NCBI GenBank assembly: GCA_023262335.1
Contig: JALRBE010000008.1
Location: 24,117 to 36,367 of the forward strand
Source of the DNA: Candidatus Saccharimonadia bacterium
GTDB taxonomy: Bacteria; Patescibacteriota; Saccharimonadia; Saccharimonadales; Saccharimonadaceae
Reading direction: 5' to 3'
DNA: 12,251 nt
Positions 7,202 to 12,251 of this stretch are shown here, one piece after another; the stretch's first letter is position 1; each line of letters begins with the position of its first letter. The notes below the pieces were generated by a model. It did not search any database, was not told the DNA's origin, and saw nothing but the letters and a program-made list of their open reading frames with translations. The translations under genes and the position numbers were made by a program.

Positions 7202-7468
7202 GTGCAACAAAAAGGCGGGCTCGTGGTTGTCGACATCTTGGTAGTAGCAGTCGCTTTGGTCATAGCGGCCGGCATCAGCTATTTCATATACTCCGGCTAC
7301 GCGGAAATCGAACAGGAATCGGCCGCCAAAACGGAGCAAGCGGAACCCACGGCGAATGACGCCGCGGTAGAGCTGAGCGAATACGGCGACCCGCGAAGCG
7401 ACCTGGATCTCATCACCGTTTCCGACGGCAAATCAGCTACCTTCGACGTGCTGATCGGCAAATTCTAA
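7202..7468 (+). CDS. Small single-span membrane protein, function unknown
   Basis: The 88-residue product has one strong membrane segment (about residues 7-30, LVVVDILVVAVALVIAAGIS) followed by an acidic domain (EIEQESAAKTEQAE onwards) that is probably extracytoplasmic by the positive-inside rule, though the N-terminus holds only one Lys. No family is recognised. The GTG start at 7202 is supported by a ribosome-binding site and a promoter with good spacing, so it looks like its own short transcription unit. The end overlaps the end of the convergent gene by 4 nt: CTAA at 7465-7468 gives TAA here and TAG on the other strand. Confidence 0.72.
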   Translation: MQQKGGLVVVDILVVAVALVIAAGISYFIYSGYAEIEQESAAKTEQAEPTANDAAVELSEYGDPRSDLDLITVSDGKSATFDVLIGKF

Positions 7469-7965
7469 CTGGTCTTGATACGCCTGTACGCGAACTTCGC
7501 CGCTACGCGCCACTGGCCGTGCGCGTCGGTGTCGAACTGCTTTATTTCGCCGTTTTCGATTTCGCGGACCTGCACCAAAGCAGGATTGTACGGCGCGAGC
7601 GTGCGGTAATACACGAGGTCGGCCGGAGTAATCGTCATCTTGCCCGGGAACACCGCTTTGACATGCGCCCGGCCGATATCGTCAAAGTAATCCGGTTGGC
7701 CCTTTGGCGGTACGTAGAGCTCTACCCGCAGGCCCATGCGCGACATGATTTTCTTGACGTCGCCAAGGCTCTGTTTGGACTGCGCCGACACGAACGCGTA
7801 CAGCTGTTTCTTTTTCGTCAGGCACACCGTCGCGGTCGCGGTACGGCTCACCGGGATCTTCCGAACGATTACTTGGTCGATGTCGAGCGCCACGCCGAAC
7901 TGCTCTTTGGCGATGTGCTCTATGGCCAGGTCGTCGTACATCATGTCATTCATTGCTATCGACAT
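7465..7965 (-). CDS. Conserved-looking 166-residue protein, function unknown
   Basis: The soluble product alternates short helices and strands, with no signal peptide, membrane segment or cysteine-based metal site. I do not recognise a domain. Recognisable stretches are VIVRKIPVSRTATATVCLTKKKQLYAFV (about 33-60, beta-rich), a helix around SLGDVKKIMSRMG, and a strand pair ending VYYRTLAPYNPALVQVREIENGEIKQFDTD near the C-terminus. It has a mixed charge pattern and could bind RNA or protein, but nothing in the sequence proves this. The ATG at 7965 is chosen because it lies 8 nt after an AATAAT box, the same leaderless spacing seen for neighbouring genes; an in-frame ATG 4 codons later is an alternative. 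The stop is TAG. Confidence 0.78.
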   Translation of the reverse strand: MSIAMNDMMYDDLAIEHIAKEQFGVALDIDQVIVRKIPVSRTATATVCLTKKKQLYAFVSAQSKQSLGDVKKIMSRMGLRVELYVPPKGQPDYFDDIGRAHVKAVFPGKMTITPADLVYYRTLAPYNPALVQVREIENGEIKQFDTDAHGQWRVAAKFAYRRIKTS

Positions 7966-7973
7966 TGTACCGT

Positions 7974-8002
7974 ATTATTGACTTAATTAATATTATTTGC
8001 TA
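7974..8002 (-). promoter_or_regulatory. Promoter of the 166-residue protein gene
   Basis: On the minus strand, TAGCAA (7997-8002, 3/6) and AATAAT (7974-7979, 5/6) are 17 nt apart, and the -10 ends 8 nt before the ATG. It overlaps the divergent plus-strand promoter almost completely. Confidence 0.45.
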
Positions 8003-8006
8003 TAAT
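7978..8006 (+). promoter_or_regulatory. Strong promoter of the basic 76-residue protein gene
   Basis: TTGACT (7978-7983, 5/6) and a perfect TATAAT (8001-8006) are exactly 17 nt apart. Transcription would begin near 8013, giving a leader of about 29 nt. This is the best sigma70-type promoter in the window. Confidence 0.75.
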
Positions 8007-8026
8007 ATAATTTCCTACGTTTGTCA

Positions 8027-8037
8027 GGAAAGGGAGT
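8027..8037 (+). promoter_or_regulatory. Ribosome-binding site that fixes the start at 8042
   Basis: GGAAAGGGAG sits 4-5 nt before the ATG at 8042. An upstream in-frame TTG at 8021 precedes this site and would read through it, so the ATG is the better start. Confidence 0.65.
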
Positions 8038-8041
8038 CAGC

Positions 8042-8272
8042 ATGCGACGCAACATGACAGCCCAAGCACGGGCTCTCACGAAGTTCCTCCGACGGAAGAA
8101 CGGCAACTCGTTCGCAAACGAACCCGCCGCCGCGTTCGGACGCCTGAGCGAGAAGCGACTCAGCGCCTCCCGACGCGCCCAGCGGCGAGCCAAGAGGGCG
8201 CACAGTTCGGAACGCGTCAAGGTGCACGCCGAGCTGAATGCCATCAGGCGTACCTACGGAGCGGCCGCCTAA
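8042..8272 (+). CDS. Small, highly basic protein (76 aa), function unknown
   Basis: The product has 15 Arg and 5 Lys against 4 Glu and no Asp, a net charge of about +16, and no Cys or Trp. Basic clusters occur at residues 17-19 (RRK) and 43-52 (SRRAQRRAKR), the latter probably on an amphipathic helix, with a second helix around HAELNAIRR. This composition suggests nucleic-acid or ribosome binding, but no family is recognised. The gene has the full signature of a well-expressed monocistronic unit: a near-consensus promoter, a purine-rich ribosome-binding site and a strong intrinsic terminator 18 nt after the TAA stop. A structured RNA with a short ORF cannot be excluded, but the ribosome-binding site argues for translation. 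Confidence 0.72.
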   Translation: MRRNMTAQARALTKFLRRKNGNSFANEPAAAFGRLSEKRLSASRRAQRRAKRAHSSERVKVHAELNAIRRTYGAAA

Positions 8273-8290
8273 AACAGGCCCGTCGCCACG

Positions 8291-8325
8291 CCCCGCTGCC
8301 ACATTGGTAGCGGGGATTATTTTTT
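8291..8325 (+). terminator. Strong rho-independent terminator
   Basis: CCCCGCTGCC (8291-8300) pairs over 10 bp (one G-U) with GGTAGCGGGG (8306-8315) around a 5-nt loop, followed by ATTA and six T. It ends the 76-residue protein transcript just before the helicase promoter. Confidence 0.9.
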
Positions 8326-8329
8326 CCCG

Positions 8330-8335
8330 TATAAT
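8330..8335 (+). promoter_or_regulatory. -10 box of the helicase-nuclease gene
   Basis: A perfect TATAAT ends 8 nt before the ATG at 8344, predicting a leaderless mRNA. No convincing -35 at standard spacing, because that position lies inside the terminator stem of the upstream gene. Confidence 0.5.
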
Positions 8336-8343
8336 TGAACGTA

Positions 8344-11300
8344 ATGACATTCGATACCCGCTACAAGACGCTGAACGAGGACCAGCGTCTCGCCGTCGAC
8401 CAGATCGACGGGCCGGTCATGGTTATCGCCGGGCCGGGCACGGGCAAAACCGAACTGCTTGGCATGCGAGCCGCGAATATCCTGCGCAAAACCGACGTCC
8501 TGCCCGAAAATGTCCTGTGCTTGACCTTCACCGACAGCGGTGCGGCAGCCATGCGCGAACGGCTTACCACGGTTATCGGCCGCGATGCCTACAAAATTGC
8601 CGTGCACACGTTCCATAGCTTCTGCAGCGACATCATCAGCCAGAACCGCGCCGATTTTTACAGGGGAGCGGAGTTCCATCCCGCGGACGAACTGTCGGTC
8701 TACCGTACCCTGAGGGGCATATTCGAGGAAGTCGACGCAACCAGCCCTATCACTGCCACCATGAACGGGGAATTCACGTACCTGCGTGACGTCCAGCGAA
8801 CCATCAGCGAACTGAAACGCAACGGTCTCGCCAGCGCCGAACTGTTGAACGTTCTCGACCAAAACGACGAAGCGATCGGTTTCGCCGAAAGGGAGCTCGC
8901 GCCGATTTTCGCCGAGCGCATGAGCAAAAAGACCGCCGAGGCGATCGCGCCGCATATCGACGGTATCCGCACGCTGCAAAGCGACGGCATATTGCCGGGC
9001 ACGCCCCCGCTCGGAAGAGTCCTGGCCGACAGCCTGCAGCAAGCCGTCATCGCGGCCACCGAGGACAACTCGACGAAGCCGCTGACCGCATGGCGCAACC
9101 AATGGTTCGAAAAGGACGAAGAAGGCACGTTCATTCTGACTGCACGCAAACGCCAAGCCAAACTCCGCGCGGTCGCGTACGTGTACGACCAATACCTTGA
9201 CCGCATGCAAGCCGGCTCGCTGTACGACTTCGACGACATGATCTTGCAAGTCGTCCACGCGCTCGAACACGTGCCCGACCTGCGCTACAACCTACAGGAG
9301 CGTTACCAATACATCATGGTCGACGAATTCCAAGACACCAACTTGGCACAGCTGCGAATCATCAGGAGCCTGACCGACAACCCGGTCAACGAGGGCATGC
9401 CGAACGTCATGGTAGTCGGCGACGACGACCAAGCCATCTTCAGTTTCCAGGGCGCGGACATCGGCAACATAGTCGGGTTCCAAGACCTCTACCCGGGCAC
9501 CAAATTGGTGCGCCTGCGCGAGAACTACCGCAGCACGCAGCTGATCCTCGACGAATCCCGCCGCGTTATCCGCCAAGGCGGCGACCGGCTGGAAGACCGC
9601 ATTCCGGATCTCGACAAAAGCCTGCATGCCAACAAAGAGAATAGCGATACCACGTACACGGTTACCGCGACGACGTCGGGCGCCGACGAACGGGCATGGC
9701 TGATCGCGTCGGTCCAGCAGCAAATCAAACAGGGCGTCGACCCCGCCGAAATCGCCGTGCTCGCCAGGCACCACCGCGACATCATCAAATTGCTGCCGTC
9801 GTTCGCAAGCGCCGGTCTACGCGTCAACTACGAACGGCGCGAAAACGTGCTCGACATGGATATCATCCGTCATATCGAGCTCGTCGCCGAACTGCTCGTG
9901 GAGCTGTTCGAAGGCCATCACGACCATGCCGACGCGCTGCTGCCGGAACTGCTCGCGCATCCCGCCTGGGAAGTCGCGCCGATCGACGTTTGGAAACTCG
10001 GCTTGGCGGCGAGCGAACAGCGCAAGGGATGGTTGGAAACCATGAGCCAAACGGCAGCGTGCCAGCCGCTTCACCAATGGCTGGTCGAGTCGTCGCAAAA
10101 GGTGAACCGCTTGTCGCTCGAGACCATGATCGACGAGATCATCGGCGTGCCGCAGCCGACTGGTATATCATCCGAGTTCCGGTCGCCGCTGTTCGAGTAT
10201 TACTTTGGCGCCAAACGGCTCGAAGAAGAGCCCGACGCGTACCTGACGTACCTTGAGGCGCTGCGCACCATACGAAGCAAGCTGCGTGAGTACCAGGGCA
10301 GCGAAGCGGCCTTTTTGCCCGACCTTATCGAGTTTATCGGGCTGCACCGGCAACTCGGCACGACCATCGTCAGCCAACGGCCGGCGCTCGACCAGCCGGA
10401 CGCGGCAATCAACCTCATGACCGCGCACAAGTCCAAGGGGCTTGAGTTCGACACCGTGTACGTGGTTGGCGCGGTCGACGGCGCATGGGGCGAACGCGTG
10501 CGCTCGATGCCGAACCTCATCGGCTACCCGGCGAACTTGCCGCTCGCTCCGGCGGGCAGCTCGTACGACGAACGGCTGCGCTTGTTCTTCGTGGCGATGA
10601 CCCGCGCCAAGCGGCAATTGTTCATCAGCTATGCTACCCACGACGACAACGGCAAGTCTGGCGAACTCGCGAGCTTCTTGCTCGACGCCGACAACCCGGC
10701 CGTTCCATGGAGCCCCGAACACACTATAGAGTCGGCTACCAAGGCATTGGAACTCGAATGGTACCAGCCGCTGCTTGCCGTCGAAAGGACCGACATGAAA
10801 GCGCTTTTGCAACCGACGCTTGAGCGCTACAAGATCAGCGCGACCCATTTGAATCACTTCCTTGACGTCAGCCGCGGCGGCCCGCAGGGCTTCTTGCTCG
10901 ACAACCTATTACGGTTCCCGGTCGCCGATACCGCGAACGCCGCGTACGGCCGGGCGATTCACGCCGTATTGCAGCGCACGCACACGCACCTCTCGGCAAC
11001 CGGCCATCACCGTCCGCTCGAAGACATACTGCATGATTTTGAGAAGACGCTCGCGGCTCAGCGGCTCAGCGAAACCGACATCGCCACGTTCCAACAAAAG
11101 GGGAGTGCCGCTTTGCAGGCGTTCATGACGGAATACGCTTCGAGTTTCACGCCGGACCAACGCGCCGAAGTCAGCTTTGCAGGCCAAGGAGTCATGATCG
11201 GCGACGCGCGCCTGACCGGAGCCATCGACCTTATCGACGTCGACCGGGCAGCCAAGCAGATCGTCGTTACCGACTACAAAACCGGCACCGCGGCACGCAG

Positions 11301-11628
11301 CTGGGCAGGCAAGGCCGACTACGAAAAGATCAAGCTGCGTAAGTACCGTCATCAGCTTATTTTCTACAAGCTGCTGATCGAACGGTCGCGCGAATTCAGC
11401 GGCTTCACTGTCGAAAGCGGTGTCATCCAGTTCGTGGAACCGACGCGCGGCGGCAACATGATCGCCCTGGACATGACGTTCAGCGACGACGAAGTCGCCG
11501 AATTCGAAAAGCTGCTCCAAGCCGTGTGGCGCAAAATCAGCACGCTCGATCTGCCAGATACCAGCGGGTATTCCAAGGATTACAAAGGCATGCTCGCGTT
11601 CGAGCAAGATCTGCTCGCCAATTCCTAA
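8344..11628 (+). CDS. UvrD/AddA-type DNA helicase fused to RecB-like nuclease
   Basis: The 1094-residue product is an SF1A 3'-5' helicase with a C-terminal nuclease, expected to process double-strand DNA ends. Helicase motifs run in order: Q motif LNEDQRLAV (10-18), Walker A AGPGTGKT (29-36), Ia LTFTDSGAAAM, Ic VHTFHSFC, Walker B MVDEFQDTN (Asp327-Glu328), III VVGDDDQAIFSFQG (357-370), IV RLRENYRST (390-398), V TAHKSKGLEFD (693-703) and VI LFFVAMTRAKRQL (747-759). The PD-(D/E)XK nuclease has His873 in GRAIH, Asp962 in GAIDLID, Asp977 and Lys979 in TDYKTG, and Gln1004/Tyr1008 in QLIFY, all catalytic positions kept. The four-cysteine iron-sulfur staple of AddB is absent, so this is the AddA-like or actinobacterial-type fusion, not AddB. 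No partner subunit lies in the window. ATG 8344 is preferred over an in-frame TTG at 8335, which overlaps the -10 box. The stop is TAA. Confidence 0.93.
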   Translation: MTFDTRYKTLNEDQRLAVDQIDGPVMVIAGPGTGKTELLGMRAANILRKTDVLPENVLCLTFTDSGAAAMRERLTTVIGRDAYKIAVHTFHSFCSDIISQNRADFYRGAEFHPADELSVYRTLRGIFEEVDATSPITATMNGEFTYLRDVQRTISELKRNGLASAELLNVLDQNDEAIGFAERELAPIFAERMSKKTAEAIAPHIDGIRTLQSDGILPGTPPLGRVLADSLQQAVIAATEDNSTKPLTAWRNQWFEKDEEGTFILTARKRQAKLRAVAYVYDQYLDRMQAGSLYDFDDMILQVVHALEHVPDLRYNLQERYQYIMVDEFQDTNLAQLRIIRSLTDNPVNEGMPNVMVVGDDDQAIFSFQGADIGNIVGFQDLYPGTKLVRLRENYRSTQLILDESRRVIRQGGDRLEDRIPDLDKSLHANKENSDTTYTVTATTSGADERAWLIASVQQQIKQGVDPAEIAVLARHHRDIIKLLPSFASAGLRVNYERRENVLDMDIIRHIELVAELLVELFEGHHDHADALLPELLAHPAWEVAPIDVWKLGLAASEQRKGWLETMSQTAACQPLHQWLVESSQKVNRLSLETMIDEIIGVPQPTGISSEFRSPLFEYYFGAKRLEEEPDAYLTYLEALRTIRSKLREYQGSEAAFLPDLIEFIGLHRQLGTTIVSQRPALDQPDAAINLMTAHKSKGLEFDTVYVVGAVDGAWGERVRSMPNLIGYPANLPLAPAGSSYDERLRLFFVAMTRAKRQLFISYATHDDNGKSGELASFLLDADNPAVPWSPEHTIESATKALELEWYQPLLAVERTDMKALLQPTLERYKISATHLNHFLDVSRGGPQGFLLDNLLRFPVADTANAAYGRAIHAVLQRTHTHLSATGHHRPLEDILHDFEKTLAAQRLSETDIATFQQKGSAALQAFMTEYASSFTPDQRAEVSFAGQGVMIGDARLTGAIDLIDVDRAAKQIVVTDYKTGTAARSWAGKADYEKIKLRKYRHQLIFYKLLIERSREFSGFTVESGVIQFVEPTRGGNMIALDMTFSDDEVAEFEKLLQAVWRKISTLDLPDTSGYSKDYKGMLAFEQDLLANS

Positions 11629-11649
11629 CGACACAACCGACCAGTTTAT

Positions 11650-11678
11650 TTGACAGTACTTGCATTTAGATGTACTAT
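11650..11678 (+). promoter_or_regulatory. Promoter downstream of the helicase gene
   Basis: A perfect TTGACA (11650-11655) and TACTAT (11673-11678, 4/6) are 17 nt apart, with a TG directly before the -10. Transcription would start near 11685 and run towards the short ORF and tRNA-like sequence. Confidence 0.65.
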
Positions 11679-11686
11679 ATGTATGT

Positions 11687-11779
11687 ATGCTGACGCATGG
11701 CGTCTACGGAGACACAGGGAAGCACGAACCGCTTGCCTCGACCTCCCTGGACGGCATGAACGCACGCACCTTAGTATAA
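11687..11779 (+). CDS. Possible leaderless 30-residue ORF
   Basis: The ATG lies 8 nt after the -10 box, the same spacing as the leaderless genes in this window, and the 30 codons have G/C-rich third positions until the last two. The peptide begins MLTHGVYGDTGKHE and ends in DGMNARTLV; no membrane segment, signal or known family. Competing readings are an overlapping 46-codon frame from ATG 11683 (only 4 nt from the -10, Arg/His-rich) and a non-coding RNA: CAGGGA (11714-11719) can pair with TCCCTG (11744-11749), and GACGC-ATG-GCGTC (11691-11703) can form a small hairpin. The stop is TAA. Confidence 0.35.
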   Translation: MLTHGVYGDTGKHEPLASTSLDGMNARTLV

Positions 11780-11780
11780 T
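11775..11780 (+). promoter_or_regulatory. Candidate -10 box upstream of the tRNA-like sequence
   Basis: A perfect TATAAT, predicting transcription from about 11787, some 48 nt before the tRNA-like sequence. No -35 is recognisable at 16-18 nt and the box overlaps the stop codon of the short ORF, so it could be chance. Confidence 0.35.
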
Positions 11781-11834
11781 AAGCGATGACACATGGCGGT
11801 CATCTGACGTTCACGCATTCTAGGATCCGCTGGC

Positions 11835-11905
11835 TCAGGTGTAGCTTAGAGGTTAAAGCACTGTCACATTGGACAGGATCACTGGTTCGAATCCCGTCAC
11901 CTGAA
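11835..11905 (+). tRNA. tRNA-like sequence with defective anticodon arm (probable tRNA pseudogene)
   Basis: A near-complete cloverleaf is visible. The acceptor strands TCAGGTG (11835-11841) and CACCTGA (11898-11904) pair over 7 bp. T8-A9 is followed by a 4-bp D stem GCTT/AAGC with an 8-nt loop containing GG. A 5-bp stem CTGTC (11861-11865)/GACAG (11872-11876) follows, then a 4-nt variable loop and a T arm with loop TTCGAAT; the discriminator is A. Two defects stand out: the anticodon loop has 6 nt (ACATTG) instead of 7 and no U33, and the T stem has a T-C mismatch (11883/11895). No frame of the loop gives a normal anticodon, so the amino acid cannot be assigned. CCA is not encoded. The T1-A72 pair would suit a tRNA-Gln ancestor, but this is only a hint. 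Confidence 0.6.
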
Positions 11906-11962
11906 GTCCCCGACTCGCTATTCACGATGATTGGCGAGACTACTAAGAGAAAGAAGTAGCCA

Positions 11963-12127
11963 ATGGGCGTTTTCGACGAAGCAAGGGCAGCGGCAAAGAA
12001 GTCGCCGGGGTCCCGCACGACCGCCGAACAGGCTCTGGTCGACAGGAACCTGGACAACCAGTCGGTCAAGAACGCCGACTTCGAGGCCAGGCGCCACGCG
12101 AAGATCTACGGGGACAAGAAGCGCTAG
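11963..12127 (+). CDS. Small 54-residue protein, function unknown
   Basis: The ATG opens a 54-codon frame ending in TAG, with strongly G/C-biased third positions (AAG, CTG, GTC, GAC, AAC, ATC, CGC), the codon use of a real and probably well-expressed gene. The product is soluble, polar and mostly helical: MGVFDEARAAAKK, a short Ser/Gly turn, then a long charged helix to the C-terminus GDKKR. No Cys or Trp and no membrane segment; no family recognised. The upstream AAGAGAAAGAAG (11944-11955) is purine-rich but not a classical Shine-Dalgarno. It follows the tRNA-like sequence by 57 nt and could share its transcript. Three GC-rich hairpins follow. Confidence 0.6.
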   Translation: MGVFDEARAAAKKSPGSRTTAEQALVDRNLDNQSVKNADFEARRHAKIYGDKKR

Positions 12128-12141
12128 CCCCAAGACCGGCA

Positions 12142-12224
12142 CGTGCAAGACCCCACCCCTTGCACGGCGGAGCGCCGCTCCGGAACGGCACGGGCCCGAA
12201 CCCCCCGATCAAACCCGTGTCGTT
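12142..12224 (+). other. Three back-to-back GC-rich hairpins
   Basis: CGTGCAAG/CTTGCACG (12142-12149 and 12159-12166, 8 bp, 9-nt loop), CGGAGC/GCTCCG (12168-12173 and 12177-12182, 6 bp, 3-nt loop) and AACGGCACGGG/CCCGTGTCGTT (12184-12194 and 12214-12224, 11 bp with one mispair that is a G-U) are separated by single G residues. There is no T run after any of them. They may end the 54-residue ORF transcript or be part of a structured RNA reaching the window edge; a further TCGCC/GGCGA pairing (12224-12228 with 12246-12250) is possible. Confidence 0.55.
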
Positions 12225-12251
12225 CGCCTTTAACCACCCCCTATGGGCGAT

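Noticed and set aside
8317..9270. 317-codon minus-strand frame opposite the helicase gene
   Set aside because: It covers the terminator, promoter and Walker A region of the helicase gene and has the composition of a reverse-frame shadow.
11861..11880. Reading the tRNA-like sequence as tRNA-Asp(GTC) from CTGTCAC or tRNA-Val(CAC) from GTCACAT
   Set aside because: In both cases the flanking five bases on each side cannot pair to form an anticodon stem; only the fold with a 6-nt loop gives a paired stem.
11800..12069. 89-codon minus-strand frame across the tRNA-like sequence
   Set aside because: It runs antisense through the cloverleaf and the 54-codon ORF and has no promoter or start signal.
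11931..12233. 100-codon plus-strand frame rich in Arg, Ser, Thr and Pro
   Set aside because: It is out of frame with the better-biased 54-codon ORF, runs through the hairpins, and has a composition typical of a GC-rich wrong frame.
11629..12251. SRP RNA, tmRNA, RNase P RNA or 6S RNA at the right end
   Set aside because: I looked for the conserved cores (the GGAAGCAGCCAAGGCAG-like SRP loop, the tmRNA ends, the RNase P GAGGAAAGTCC box) and saw none on either strand.
1..12251. Use of UGA as a sense codon (code 25)
   Set aside because: All long genes are complete with no in-frame TGA, so there is no sign of reassignment in this window.

Overview
The window looks like a compact, gene-dense bacterial chromosome segment with GC-rich coding sequence, short AT-rich intergenic gaps and genes on both strands. 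No rRNA or ribosomal protein gene is present to place it. The best guess is a Patescibacteria (CPR) lineage, possibly Saccharibacteria. The hints are an RlmD-type methyltransferase without its iron-sulfur cysteines, start codons that sit directly behind -10 boxes without a Shine-Dalgarno sequence, and many unrecognised small proteins. The PE-PPE-like and SGNH-type secreted hydrolases recall Actinobacteria, so the phylum call is tentative. Every stop codon I assign is TAA or TAG, never TGA.

Layout: (1) 14-628 (+) is a multi-span membrane protein with a charged helical tail. It converges on (2) 636-2609 (-), a GH13_8 (eukaryotic-type) glycogen branching enzyme; a hairpin covers both stop codons. 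(3) 2653-4722 (-) is a 689-residue PE-PPE/cutinase-like alpha/beta hydrolase with a membrane segment, a Pro/Ala-rich C-terminus and a terminal decapeptide repeat. (4) 4796-6094 (+) is an RlmD/RumA-family rRNA uracil methyltransferase, divergent from (3). (5) 6143-7129 (+) is a membrane-anchored or exported SGNH esterase. (6) 7202-7468 (+) is a small one-span protein, overlapping by 4 nt the end of (7) 7465-7965 (-), an unrecognised 166-residue protein. (8) 8042-8272 (+) is a very basic 76-residue protein with the clearest promoter, ribosome-binding site and terminator of the window; its promoter overlaps that of gene 7. (9) 8344-11628 (+) is a UvrD-type helicase fused to a RecB-like nuclease. 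(10) 11629-12251 holds a strong promoter, a possible 30-residue leaderless ORF, a tRNA-like sequence with a damaged anticodon arm, a 54-residue ORF and three back-to-back GC-rich hairpins.

The genes do not form one pathway. Most appear to be single-gene transcription units with their own promoters. Two expression styles recur: the larger genes (branching enzyme, PE-PPE-like protein, RlmD, 166-residue protein, helicase-nuclease) have the start codon 7-9 nt after a -10-like box, as expected for leaderless mRNAs, while the small genes at 7202 and 8042 have purine-rich ribosome-binding sites. The most unusual parts are the tRNA-like/small-ORF/hairpin block at the right edge, the divergent pair with overlapping promoters at 7966-8020, and the PE-PPE-like surface protein.
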